Of a stretch of DNA of 64,000 nt, positions 24,529-36,149 are shown piece by piece. Position 1 is the stretch's first letter. The number at the start of each line of letters is the position of its first letter. The DNA comes from Irpex lacteus (Eukaryota > Basidiomycota > Agaricomycetes > Polyporales > Irpicaceae): NCBI GenBank assembly GCA_001986395.2, contig MQVO02000009.1:310001-374000 (forward strand), given 5' to 3'. The translations under genes and the position numbers were made by a program. Under the pieces are notes generated by a model. The model saw only the letters and a list, made by a program, of their open reading frames with translations. It ran no database searches and was not told the origin of the DNA.

Positions 24529-25198
24529 ATGGCCCCCAAACTCGTGCGTCGCCGCCGTCAACGACCGACGCTGCTCTGTGCTGACGCATACGTTTGTCTC
24601 TAGGACCCCAATGAAATCAAGATCATCTACCTGAGGGCAACCGGTGGTGAAGTCGGTGCCTCCTCCGCTCTTGCGCCCAAGATCGGTCCTCTGGGTCTCG
24701 TACGTACTCTAGCAATCATGGAGGTTGAAGAGACTGCTTACTTGGATCTACGAATTATAGTCACCGAAGAAGGTCGGTGAAGATATCGCAAAGGCAACTG
24801 GTGCATGGAAGGGTCTGCGTGTGACCGTCCAGCTTACGATCCAAAACCGTCAAGCCAAGGTTGACGTCGTCCCCTCCGCCTCCTCTCTGGTCATCAAGGC
24901 TCTCAAGGGTGCGTAATAATTCTATCGGAGTCAGTATCAGAGAACTAATGTCAATACAGAGCCCCCACGCGACCGTAAGAAGGAGAAGAACATCAAGCAC
25001 TCCGGCAATATTACTCTCGACGAAGTGTACGATATCGCACGCACAATGCGATCAAAATCGCTCGCAAAGGACCTTGCTGGCGGCGCCAAGGAGATCCTCG
25101 GCACAGCACAGTCCGTTGGCTGCACTGTCGATGGTCAGCCACCCCACGACATCATCGACGCCATCAACTCTGGCGAGATTGAGGTGCCCGAGGAGTAG
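24529..25198 (+). CDS. RPL12: 60S ribosomal protein L12 (uL11)
   Basis: Cytosolic ribosomal protein of the GTPase-associated centre that binds 25S rRNA beside the P-stalk. Four exons (24529-24543, 24604-24699, 24761-24908, 24960-25198) join to 498 nt, 165 residues, the normal eukaryotic length. [40 protein letters not shown], the basic [19 protein letters not shown] and the C-terminal [17 protein letters not shown] are diagnostic. The first exon is only 15 nt. The gene is divergent from the cyclin and convergent with GOT1 (about 280 bp). Confidence 0.98.
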
Positions 25199-25478
25199 AG
25201 GAGCCACACGATACGGATGTAGGGCTGGGCTGCGTTCGTTTTGTTGTATTTCATTCTCCCCATATCTGCATCATACTCACTCTGTTTTGGCATCATCACG
25301 ATCGCTTTTTGCTCGAGCATATATTGTAAGAATAGGACAACGGTACGAGTGCAATCCTACCTTTCGTCTGCAAACAGCAACACTCGCAACACTGACATAA
25401 CGAGAATTCTTATCCGCTTGGGCGTCGGACGGTGTCAGTCAGATTCCAGTGAATGTGAAAAGGGGATTATATCATGGT

Positions 25479-26162
25479 CTACACTACTGACGTACGGGAG
25501 CCTACAATACGGTCTGCAACCTAAGATTACACAGTACACATTTAGAAATCCACGCCGACTCAGAACAAAGCACTCACGTCTCTGATGTATGGCAGTTGTA
25601 GTATATTGCCAATGAACGGCAATTGTCTCAGGAACGTAAGAATCACGGGGAAGAAGTCCCTGTAAATACCACAGAGTCATCAGAAACTGCAGTCCAATGG
25701 CAGGAGTTCGATAGTGTCTGAACGCACCCGAAGAGATTCAAGAACCCAAACGTCTCGACTATCACGCCTACGAATGGCCATTTCAAGAACACCAGTAATA
25801 TCCCGCCAATGAAGCAGACCGTCCCGCGGATCTTCTGTTTTCGGGCAAAGAAGTAGAAGGTCTTTTGTGGGCCGATGATGAGTGTAAGACCAGAGAGGAA
25901 AAGGAGCTGTTGCAGTTGGCGTGGCCGAATGTGAGGGAGGGATTGGGGCGTAAGTGTATGCTAGCATGAGCCGCGGGATAGGACGTACGTTTCCGAGAGC
26001 GAGTAACGCGCCGTCAAAGAAGAGCATCACACCTAGGAGCATGAACAAGCCTCCGAACGTCGTGAGAGCTACTCCGATCTCTGCAAGGGCATGTAGGTAA
26101 GTAGGTGAGAGTAACGTCACTTTACGAGAAGCGTACTGACTCTGTGCATCTGAAAGCCACAT
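25479..26162 (-). CDS. GOT1: Got1 vesicle transport protein
   Basis: Tetraspanning membrane protein of the Got1/Sft2 family, acting in ER-Golgi transport. Five exons (26162-26141, 26080-25989, 25906-25728, 25659-25578, 25520-25479) join to 417 nt, 138 residues, the usual family length. Four hydrophobic segments are visible: TTFGGLFMLLGVMLFFDGAL, LLFLSGLTLIIG, GTVCFIGGILLVFL with WPFVGVIVE, and FFPVILTFL. The family signature GPQKTFYFFARKQKIRGT lies between the second and third. The C-terminus PFIGNILQLPYIRD is also typical. Confidence 0.95.
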
Positions 26163-26433
26163 CTTTGGAGTCCCGGCGGGGTCGTCACACTAATAAACCA
26201 GAGAGATGAATGTTCGAGAGATGCAGATGACGACCTTCCTTGTGCTGAAGACTGAGACGACCTGTAGATTCAGCACGTACGTGTCAAGGGTGAAGGTCGT
26301 TGGCGTCTATGCGCGGTCGAGCAGCATGATTGGCGCTTACACGTAGAAGTAGCACGATACTTCGACTTGGACTTAAGATAATGACACAATAGAGTGATAA
26401 TATAATCCTGTGATGTGCATCTATACAAGAACT

Positions 26434-27832
26434 CTATATTTTCGCCCTTTTCTTCCAAGCTCCATCTAACCTATCCAGCAAAGCCTGGACCTCCTTCACA
26501 GCAATCTTCCGCTCCTTTCTTGCCTCTTCCCACTCACCTTCAGCATTAATAGCATCCAACCGCAACAAACTCTGCAGCAGGAGCTCCCCCAACCGTGCAT
26601 GCTCCAACGTCGCGTCCGACTGCTTCCCGGCCTTGGATGGCGTCGAGGGTGGTTTTGGGATCGCTCCAGGCTGCGGCGGAGGTGCTGATGATGTCGTGGT
26701 AGGTGCGGCCCCAAGGGTAACCAGAAACTCTTCCACGTCTGGTGTGAGTGTTTTGCGCACTTTATCCAGTTCGTTGCGGATGACGGTGATGGTGCTTTCT
26801 TGGGTGGGGCGTACCGGTGCAGTCTTGGTTGAGGGAATTGAGTTTTCGCCACCGCCGATGATGGCGATTTTTGACTTCTCTGTGATTCCATACGACGATA
26901 CTATAACAATGAGTGAGCATATGACTTCGTGGATAGCTTCGTGGTGATAGCACAGCTGTTCTGTTTTCCTCCATTCAACAAAGAGGAGTTTAGGAGGGGG
27001 ATCGAGGGTACAATTGGGAGCAGTATTCGATGGTCAATGCAAATGCGAGACACATCAACACGCATGGTGATCGGAGAAGCATAAACGGCGTGCGGAAGTG
27101 AAGAAGCACTCACTAGGTGCGTTATCATCTTTCATGACTGCGCCCGCGTGCACGAGCTTGAACGAGTGCGGTGGCAACTGCGTGTAATCCGCGAGCACCT
27201 TTCGGATGTCACCGAGTTTCGTATCGGGCGGAGGAAGAGGGAACGTAAGCCTTCATGTTTGTTGTCATGTCGCGTATCGATTGAGGAGTACATGTTCCGA
27301 ATTGAACGCGACATCAACGGTCGGAGGTGCAAAGAATAGACGGATGGTCAGTTGACTCGAGAGACGACGAGAACGCATGAGACAGCGGGAACGGTGAGGT
27401 GCGGTAAGCGGCGTGCACTCACCTCTCCTTGCCCCACTTGACGACATAGTTCATTCTTGACCTTCGGGCCCTGCTGTATATGGCACCTATAACGACGAGG
27501 ACGACAGGGATGACTGTGGACAGTGGAGTATGCGTCCAGTTAGCATGAGCTGGCTTCCGTGATCGACAAAGCCACTCGAAATGAAAACATACGGTACTGG
27601 ACGGGGGAGATGTTGGCTGGTAGCTGCATGCGAGGATGTTTTCTAAAAACACCGTCTGACAGGCACGCAACTGACCTTTGAGTGGATGTCGGAGCACACT
27701 AGCTGTTGGGGGTGCTGGATAGAACGCTGCGATGTCGTCAAAGGGTCCTCGCTTCTTTATCCCGTGATACTTACTGTGTCGTAACAACTTTGTTATCTCA
27801 CTTTGTTATCGTAATACAAGTCTGCTTACCAT
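26434..27832 (-). CDS. Membrane-anchored ubiquitin-like/BAG co-chaperone (Bag102-like)
   Basis: BAG domains bind the Hsp70 ATPase domain as nucleotide-exchange factors. Six exons (27832-27830, 27726-27676, 27623-27593, 27513-27423, 27250-27114, 26900-26434) give 780 nt, 259 residues. Order: a short N-terminus (MRSIQHPQQLV), a transmembrane segment (LIPVVLVVIGAIYS) followed by basic RARRSR, a ubiquitin-like domain (PDTKLGDIRKVLADY, FKLVHAGAVMKDD, YGITEKSKIAIIGG), a Pro-rich linker, and a C-terminal BAG helix pair (LLLQSLLRLDAINAEG, RKERKIAVKEVQALLDRLD). The domain order matches S. pombe Bag102. The first exon would be just the ATG; this fits all phases but is unusual, so the start is less certain than the rest. 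Confidence 0.85.
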
Positions 27833-28018
27833 AATTCAACCACTTTCTTACAAAAGATACAATTGTCATTAGAGGAGTGGCAAAGGTCCTAGCGGTTGAT
27901 GTCATAGCCTGTTTCTAATCTTAACCAAAATCTCCTTTCTCTCCCATCTTCGACCCGCCGGCTCGCTCTGCACCCATCGCCCACAACCTCGAGCTCGCCG
28001 TCGTCGCCGTCGTTCACC
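27833..28018. promoter_or_regulatory. Short bidirectional promoter, BAG / PBS2
   Basis: Only 186 bp separate the start codons of the divergent BAG and PBS2 genes. The PBS2 side carries a TCTCC/CCC-rich leader (27925-27960). Shared control of an Hsp70 co-chaperone and a stress MAPKK is inference from the arrangement. Confidence 0.45.
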
Positions 28019-29934
28019 ATGCCAGAAATCTCTTCGTCCTCCGACGGTGCCACCGTTGCCCCAAAGCCAATACCACGACCCAATGCTCCCTCCCGGTCTA
28101 CAGTTGCGGGACTGCTTGCCAACCGCAAACCTATGGCATCGACCCCAATACCTCCTTCATTGCAGGCCAAAATGGATGCGGTATGAGGCTTAGCTACTTA
28201 ATCTTCATGTACCCAGTACCTAACTCTGGCGATCGACTTTCATCAGATGGTCGCACGGAGTGCGCAGTCCCAAGCAGGAAATTCAGTCGACGCCGCCGCA
28301 AAGGCCCTCGGAAAGATGTCCATGGCGCCCCCACACCCTGCCCTTCGTTCTGCTGCATCAGCACCCTCTGCCCCGGGCAGAGCGCCACAACTTGGTCTCG
28401 GCGGATTGGCCGCTCGCAGACACGCCGCACAAGCACCTAAGCTCAACGTGAAAGATATCTCGAGAGACATGCCATTACACCTACCACCAGGTGGTGGTCC
28501 AAGCGGAGCTGGACTTGGTGGAGGACGTCCTCAGATGGATGACGGACCAAGACGGTCACCGCAAGGGACTTGGGGCACGCCGTTTGCGAACTTCGGCAAA
28601 ATTGTGTATGTTTGATTAGCGACATCTGCTTTCGCACTTTGGTCTCACTATCTTTATCAGCGATCCATCAGGTGCCCTGAACTTCAATGGGAAGGCAGTA
28701 TTGCATGCAAAGGGTGTTGATTTCTCAAATGGAGCGTCGTTCGCCATAAATATGACTCAGCTTCAGCTGGAAGAGGAGCTTGGGAGGGGAAACTATGGTA
28801 CTGTGAAGAAAGTCCTACATAAGCCGACTAAGGTCCATATGGCGATGAAGGCGAGTGATATATTTCATTTCATGTATCCTCTGCTCACAGCCTGCTCAGG
28901 AGATTCGCCTGGAGCTGGAAGATTCGAAGCTAAACGCTATCATTATGGAACTTGACATTCTACATCGAGCAGCAGCCCCGGAAATCGTAGATTTCTACGG
29001 TGCCTTTTTCATTGAATCGTGAGTACCGCGCCGACACTGTCAGTCTACTCATCTGATCGTAATGCAGGTGTGTCTATTACTGCATGGAGTACATGGACGC
29101 AGGATCTCTTGATAAGCTCGAGGGAGACGGTATACCGGAAGACGTGCTCGGGCGAATTACGGGCAGCATGGTTCGCGGGCTCAAGTTCTTGAAAGATGAA
29201 ATGCAGATTATACACCGCGGTGCGTGCCTTCTCTCACGCTGATGGAAATGCGTGTTTATCTCATGTGCACGCGCGTAGATGTGAAGCCTACCAACGTGTT
29301 GGTCAACAAGAAGGGAGAGGTCAAGCTATGTGATTTTGGAGTATCAGGGCAGCTAGAGAAATCACTGGCGAAGACGAACATTGGCTGCCAGAGCTATATG
29401 GCTGTAAGTTCAAGCTGTTTACGATCGGCAACGTTGGACGGCACTGATGGTAAGCTTTCAGCCTGAACGTATAAAGGGCGAGTCGCAGAACAATGTCGCA
29501 ACCTACACGGTAGCGTCTGACGTATGGTCTTTGGGCCTGTCGATGATCGAAATGGCCCTTGGACGATATCCTTACCCACCCACCAGTTATGAGAACGTGT
29601 TTGCACAGCTGAGTGCCATCGTACATGGGGATCCTCCGGAACTGCCGGATGACAGATACTCGGACGACGCAAGAGATTTCGTCGCGCAGTGCCTTCACCG
29701 ACTGCCGGAGCTGCGGCCCTCGTATGCCGATCTTCTGGTGAGTTTTGGTTTGCGCCCTCGTGCCATTGGTTCTTTCTATAGCTGATGCACGTTTTACAGA
29801 ACCATCCGTTCCTCGTAGCAGATAGCACGAAGGACGTGGATATGGTCGGCTGGGTTGCAAGTGCCGTAGAGTTCCGCGACCGGAAAATGCGGCAAGCTGC
29901 CGAAGCACCTCCTGAGCCTCCCCAGGCGCAATAA
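28019..29934 (+). CDS. PBS2: MAP kinase kinase, Pbs2 type (HOG pathway)
   Basis: Dual-specificity kinase expected to phosphorylate the Hog1 MAPK under osmotic stress. Eight exons (28019-28180, 28247-28605, 28661-28850, 28900-29018, 29068-29219, 29279-29403, 29462-29737, 29800-29934) join to 1,518 nt, 505 residues. The N-terminus is Ala/Pro-rich. The catalytic domain shows [12 protein letters not shown], the lysine in [37 protein letters not shown] (activation-loop S/T sites) and [15 protein letters not shown], a Pbs2/Wis1-type sequence. All introns are GT-AG except 28851-28899, which begins GCGAGT (GC-AG). That call is forced by the conserved AMK-EIR junction. It is divergent from the BAG gene. 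Confidence 0.95.
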
Positions 29935-30994
29935 TGGGCCATACGATGGCTCTCTTCGCAACATGAGTGCCGACCGTACGTGTATAGTCCTCTCAGAGCG
30001 AACACACCCATGGCCCTTGCGACTCCCCCTACTTTAAGGAGCTATATATCCGCGTCGATCTCACCTTGTAATCTCACCCGTCACTATTCAAGCCCTTTCC
30101 TCCTTCCATGCCAATAGGTTCCCGATATTGGACTCAGCTCACATCTCCTCTTATCATTCAAGAAATCCAACTGTATCATAAGCCGACGCGGATGACGTCT
30201 CCAGGGCCATCCTTCGATATACACACGGACATCGGGTGATGTCTCTCAAGACCAGTCTCCCGTGTGAACCCACCGCGAGCTCGACGTCTTCGTGGAGTTC
30301 GCGCTAGGGTGCTTCCTGCTCCCTGTACCGCACATTCACGGTGCACAGCGTAGTTTCTGCGGTATCGTGCGTGGATATCATCGAGTACGCTGGTACTGCC
30401 TACGTGTTGCCGCTAGCTCGCGCAGGTGGACGTGGCGTATTGCAGCGGGACTGTGTTACGCTCACGAACTCTGGCTCTTTCACGGTATGGTAGATGTAAC
30501 AACTCACTGTTCTTGTCGTATAATAGACCGCTAGTGTTATCTTTCTTTCTCTCCCCCACACAGTCTCTCTTCCTTGTATGTTGCTACCTGCAATTTGCTC
30601 TGAACTAAGCTTATATTTCCCGCCTTTGTTGTACGCTTTCTGTAAACTAGTTCAGACTCCGCCGCTGTAACCGTTACGCCAAAAGGCAGTTACGATTCCT
30701 GAGTGAAACGAAAGAGAATCGTTCCAATCCGGAGTGGTGCATTTACGGCGCTTGTAAGTAACGCATTTCGTTGGCAAACCGTGGGAATTTATCCCCTCAT
30801 TAGAATCTCCAGCGCTTATTTCTCTTTCATTAGGTATTGTTAGCACTAATGTCTCTTTCGCTTCGTTTTATGTTCTTACGTTGTTTTTAGTTAGTTTCTC
30901 TATCCTATTATTGTAGTCTCACTTGTAAATGTTTCATTCATTAAACGAAAGTCAACTAATCATCGTTGGTATTTATATACACATGCAAATTACA
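29935..30994. other. Intergenic, no gene recognised
   Basis: 3' flank of PBS2, then sequence that becomes noticeably more A/T-rich after about 30600. Short frames at 30292-30608 and 30652-30846 show no motif. The A/T-rich half adjoins the minus-strand gene at 30995 and may be transposon-derived flank. Confidence 0.4.
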
Positions 30995-32611
30995 TTACGG
31001 AGCATTGCGCGGAACTGTGGGTGGACGACCTGAGTGTCTGACAAACGTGAGTACATAAAATTCAGCGATCACGGTTTCCATCCTCTGAAGATGAGCTACG
31101 TCTATTTGGTCATTGATGGGCAGCAGTGGATCTACTAGTTCCGCGGGCTTGTTTGGCCACGCTTGCATCAAACGACAGAGGGCTTGCAATGGTTCTGCCC
31201 GCTTCTCGATTGTTTTGGCCCCGATATTGGGTGCTCCCGTGAACCGGTCTTCTGTGCGAGTCAACCAGTCGTCCATACACACCTCGTTTATCCACCGAAT
31301 TCGTTCCGCCGCTATTTCGAGTGCATGTATCCCTTCCCGTCTGACTATAATGCTGTCTAACGCCCACAGTTCATACCGAAACCCGACCTGGCAAAGCTCC
31401 CAGGTGATCTCCCTGCAGGTTTGCAGGTTGACCAGCTCTGCTGTCAGTTCTTGTCCGCCCCAGATGCTCGCTCGCCCTCCAATGTCTCTCGATTCCACCT
31501 TCCACATCTCCTTCATCGTTCTCAACACGTTGGTGTGCTTCTTGTTTCGGGGATTGACGCCGTGGGACAGATATTCGCGCCAGCTTGTGGCAGTAGTGAT
31601 CAATCTTTTTTCGTTGTCCACGAGAATCAGGAGCCAGTCTACACGTATCTTCAACCAGTTCATGATGTAGAGCCCTTTGGTTTCCCACTTCTTTGGGGCC
31701 ATTAGCATCGCTGCGTCAGGCACAAAATATCCCCAAGTCGGTTTGGACTTATTGTTCGGGGGCGGCGTATTCTGTATTGCAGCCTTCCATGACTGTACCA
31801 TGTCTGGAATGCCATCATGCTCTGGAGCCGTGAACTTCAGTAGCCTGCCGGAATCCACGTTCACTTTCGGGTCTGTGGCGCCATCAGTTTCAATCTGATG
31901 TTTTTATTCTGTGTACTCACAAGGCTCGGGGCGCGTGATGGCCGGTTTGTTGTGGCGTGACGGTCCTGCTCCACTGCTTGTGTTGCTGAAGCTTACGACG
32001 GGAGGTTTTTCGTGGACATTGGATACGCGCGTGTCATCGCTCGGTTCTGCGGCATAGTCTTGAGGTAGTGGGATTGCCTCAACGTCGGCGCATACATGTC
32101 CTCCACGATAGATCGCTAGTAGCTGCTTCGTCCCCGGAATGCCTTCGTATATGCTGCTACTTGCCGGGCGGTCGGTCATCGCTATGTCGTTAGGAGACGT
32201 GAGCTCCACAATGTTCACGACGAGGCCACAAGAACCGGCAACTTCGTAGCTCTGGCGCATATACCATACTGGGATTCCTGCTTGCGCGAGTTTCCCAGCC
32301 ATATCTGCGCTCGTTGTGATACATCCCATCAGGTGTTCGTCCACAGGTGCGACACCCTTTGCCATTGACAGCTCTCGGGTGTACGTCTGCCAATTGATCC
32401 AAGCCAGTGCCATGCAGTAATGCCGCTCAACGCACACTAGCTGTTGGATTAGATCCCGTTCGGTTCCTGGGTGTGAGAGACGGTTGCGGCCGAGTTGCGC
32501 ACATACGACGAGCCGACGGAGTTCGGGGGTGTCTCCGTAGTCACACTCGTACTCCATCAGCTGGCCCTCTATCCACTCGATCGCGTCATTCACGAGGTCC
32601 AAACGCTCCAC
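30995..32611 (-). CDS. Unidentified protein, 3' portion of an interrupted gene region
   Basis: Two long exons on the minus strand, 32611 to about 31914 and about 31865-30995, are joined by a GTGAGT..CACAG intron of about 48 nt. The reading frame then runs PEP-Y-PKVNVDSGRLLK. The product is rich in Trp and charged residues (for example WLKIRVDWLLILVDNEKR) and has no domain I recognise; similar unnamed multicopy proteins occur in Agaricomycetes. There is no ATG at the 5' side: the frame opens at a GTG and runs back into the palindrome, where it meets a stop. A GTG start is not credible in a fungus, so this is a gene body cut off from its 5' end. Minus-strand exon-like sequence of similar style resumes at 35302. 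Confidence 0.5.
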
Positions 32612-32621
32612 CTCATGGCAT

Positions 32622-33747
32622 AGGTTTGATTAATCATACTACCACAACGTTTCACCAGTTTAATCAATCATCTGCTGGGTAGCCGTTGATTAATCAGGTG
32701 GCAAGGAAGGGTATGGCAGGTAGGCTGTGGCTGACTAATCTGGACTGATGGGGGTGTACCAGAATGGGTAGGACCATCAAATCATGGGCTCCTATTTTAT
32801 TAAAAGCTGAAAAAGCGGCCACATCAATAAAATAATGATCTCTGACCCATCAAATGACTAATAGACACATGCTTCTGCTTTAGATTGCCTAAAAGGGTAA
32901 TGGAGTGCTCTCACCGCCTTCCTGAGCGCTTGGGCGCTTATTTTGTCGTTTTACTCCTTTGGGATGGTGTCACATGACACAAACATATGCTGGTGTCAGG
33001 AATAAAAATATGTTTTCTGAACCGGATTTTGCCCAGGATTCCGAATCTAATCTCAGAATTTCGATAGCTGCACTGGTTCAGGAGATATTTGAGGAACATT
33101 GAATATATTTCGCATTTTTGGATTTTCCCAGGCTTTGATCAGCTTGTTATAGGGCTAGCAGTAGGTATACGACTTAGTAACTTTAGGATCATGATTCCAG
33201 TATATATGGCCTGTGTCTATTAACTTTCTGGGTCACCAGAACATCATGTCACCTGGGAAAACATATGAATCAGACATAAAGTATTTTGCTTCCCTATTCA
33301 TGATATGGGGTATCATGGGGGGTTTAGGGTCTCAGATAGCTTTATTCATCCTACTTTGATATATCTGTAAGGGGGTTTTATGATTGCATCAATGTGCACT
33401 ACTGTGTGAGGGATGTTCTCCTCCTCCCCTTGGTACCAAAAAATGCGCCCTATATAGGACCCTATACTCATTCCCTTGCATATCTATTGCTCGGAACATT
33501 TGCTCTATAGTATGAACATATATTCTGAACACTTCCAGGGCTCAAAAACACGTCCTGAACCTTCTCAGGATGCTCCCAAGCGAAATTCATCGAAACATAC
33601 AATTATATTCACTTTACCCTCTCCTATAGGTCCCCTAACGTGTTTCCCTTCAGGCACAGCGCGTCCGGACGTGTCATAGTACTATATACACCCCCATAAA
33701 TATTTGTAGGCCCTTCCATCCACCCCTCACCCTCTCATCAGCTCAGA
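32622..33747 (+). repeat. Left arm of the giant palindrome
   Basis: A 1,126-bp arm, inverse of 34165-35290. It contains a mirrored 67-codon frame (33476-33679) differing from its partner by two amino acids, which reflects arm identity rather than a gene. Confidence 0.9.
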
Positions 33748-34164
33748 CATGTTGAAAAATGCGCAAAACACCCAAATCTGACATACATTTGCCATGTACT
33801 GCCTCCTACATAGCCTATAAATATCATAAAAAGTCATAATAGATACCTATACACTGCCCCTATATGCTCCAGGAAAGATCTCCCCAGTAGCATGACATGC
33901 AGGTATGATATGGAAGGAATACAGCATAAGTGAGAAGTGAAGTCATTGCACTGTACATGCTCCTACCTTCATCCATGCTTCTTAGCCTGTTTCCATATTA
34001 TAGTGTCTCAAGCTATTGCTTAGAAGCCCAAGTATTGTACTAGATATGTTTTAGAACCTTAATGGAGTGTTATATCATTATTTGATAGCCCTCATGATGT
34101 GTCAGAGGATGTCAAATGTCAGATATATGTTCAAAAACCAGTACAGAACACATTTTCCAGCACT

Positions 34165-35290
34165 TCTGAGCTGATGAGAGGGTGAGGGGTGGATTGAAGG
34201 GCCTACAAATATTTATGGGGGTGTATATAGTACTATGACACGTCCGGACGCGCTGTGCCTGAAGGGAAACACGTTAGGGGACCTATAGGAGAGGGTAAAG
34301 TGAATATAATTGTATTTTTCGATGAATTTCGCTTGGGAGCATCCTGAGAAGGTTCAGGACGTGTTTTTGAGCCCTGGAAGTGTTCAGAATATATGTTCAT
34401 ACTATAGGGCAAATGTTCCGAGCAATAGATATGCAAGGGAATGAGTATAGGGTCCTATATAGGGCGCATTTTTTGGTACCAAGGGGAGGAGGAGAACATC
34501 CCTCACACAGTAGTGCACATTGATGCAATCATAAAACCCCCTTACAGATATATCAAAGTAGGATGAATAAAGCTATCTGAGACCCTAAACCCCCCATGAT
34601 ACCCCATATCATGAATAGGGAAGCAAAATACTTTATGTCTGATTCATATGTTTTCCCAGGTGACATGATGTTCTGGTGACCCAGAAAGTTAATAGACACA
34701 GGCCATATATACTGGAATCATGATCCTAAAGTTACTAAGTCGTATACCTACTGCTAGCCCTATAACAAGCTGATCAAAGCCTGGGAAAATCCAAAAATGC
34801 GAAATATATTCAATGTTCCTCAAATATCTCCTGAACCAGTGCAGCTATCGAAATTCTGAGATTAGATTCGGAATCCTGGGCAAAATCCGGTTCAGAAAAC
34901 ATATTTTTATTCCTGACACCAGCATATGTTTGTGTCATGTGACACCATCCCAAAGGAGTAAAACGACAAAATAAGCGCCCAAGCGCTCAGGAAGGCGGTG
35001 AGAGCACTCCATTACCCTTTTAGGCAATCTAAAGCAGAAGCATGTGTCTATTAGTCATTTGATGGGTCAGAGATCATTATTTTATTGATGTGGCCGCTTT
35101 TTCAGCTTTTAATAAAATAGGAGCCCATGATTTGATGGTCCTACCCATTCTGGTACACCCCCATCAGTCCAGATTAGTCAGCCACAGCCTACCTGCCATA
35201 CCCTTCCTTGCCACCTGATTAATCAACGGCTACCCAGCAGATGATTGATTAAACTGGTGAAACGTTGTGGTAGTATGATTAATCAAACCT
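34165..35290 (-). repeat. Right arm of the giant palindrome
   Basis: A 1,126-bp arm, inverse of 32622-33747. Near-identity of the arms implies recent formation or ongoing arm conversion. Confidence 0.9.
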
Positions 35291-35301
35291 GTTCCATGGG
35301 C

Positions 35302-35946
35302 TCAACGCTCAGTCCTCAGCGTGAACATCTTCAGTGCATTCCCCGTCCTGTATTCTACATAGTCGTCGTCGGCAGGAGTCGTCCATGTCGGAGACTGTCG
35401 CGTTGGACAGCTTTTGCGAGGGATGCAGGATAGAAATACCAGGTGAGGGTCGTCTGCGAATAACTGAGGCCAGTTCAACGGGTCTTCTTTGCCGAACTTC
35501 CCGTCAGTCTTCACGCGAACTACGACGCGTCCTAGCGGTGGCTCGGGAATGAAATTCATGTTTGGAGATGTGACGATATATTTGTCGCCGAGTGCGACTC
35601 CCGCAGATAACGCGTCGTTCCACTTAAGCACTTATTTCCCTGTAAGTAAATCTGGATGTACGCATACGTATTTATGTAACCTACGAGGTGCTTTGTCCCC
35701 TTGGGGCACCCTCGGAATGTGTTGGAGGATTTCCATGGCGTGGCCTGCAAATTTGTGCGTGAGTACGCCTGGATTTGGCTGCGCTAGGCTCGGCCGCACC
35801 TGTTTGAATTTCCATACCACCACGATAGTTCTGTAGTAGCTTGCAGATGGACGAGGGACAAACCTAAGATCGTTAGCGTGTCGTGGTCGTTGATCAATCC
35901 TTATGTACTCACCTAGGTAACGCCTGTAGAGTAATCTGAGTGTCAA
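35302..35946 (-). pseudogene. Exon-like remnant beyond the palindrome
   Basis: Minus-strand frames include RRYL, then after a 49-nt GTGAGT..TTAG intron (35864-35912) RFVPRPSASYYRTIVVVWKFKQ, and another stretch ending KMFTLRTER with a stop at 35302. Splicing between the two main frames cannot be closed cleanly, because the most obvious GTTACA..TTACAG intron leads to a stop. It may be the 5' part of the gene at 30995-32611, separated by the palindrome, or a neighbouring decayed gene. No domain is recognised. Confidence 0.35.
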
Positions 35947-36149
35947 TGACAGTGCGTGCTAGTTAATATAGGGTGTATTCCAGATGTAGGTGTGCGTACC
36001 TTGTTATCTGTGCTAATGCCCCAACGCCTGTCTATCCTGATCGATGGGCGCGGCTTGAAACTTCACAACTCGTCGCTCCGCCGTCGTCCAGTCCTCGATC
36101 ACTTGTTTCTCCAAAGCAGGCACTCCTCTACGGTTCAACACTTGAAATT

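Larger units (their letters stand above)
32622..35290. mobile_element. 2.67-kb foldback element (giant palindrome)
   Basis: Every paired position sums to 67,912: arms 32622-33747 and 34165-35290 (1,126 bp each) surround a 417-bp spacer. Long stretches are perfect; I noted three substitutions (near 33505, 33594 and 33716). Ends carry AGGTTTGATTAATCA with further GATTAATC/GATTGATTAA copies within 80 bp, suggestive of subterminal binding sites. CATGG occurs 4 bp outside both ends and may be a 5-bp target duplication. No transposase is encoded; the only frames are mirror images in the two arms. It is more A/T-rich than its surroundings. It best fits a large non-autonomous foldback/MITE; the superfamily is unknown. 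Confidence 0.85.

Noticed and set aside
33476..34436. Two near-identical 67-codon frames on opposite strands
   Set aside because: They are mirror images in the palindrome arms and share no protein feature; arm identity explains them.
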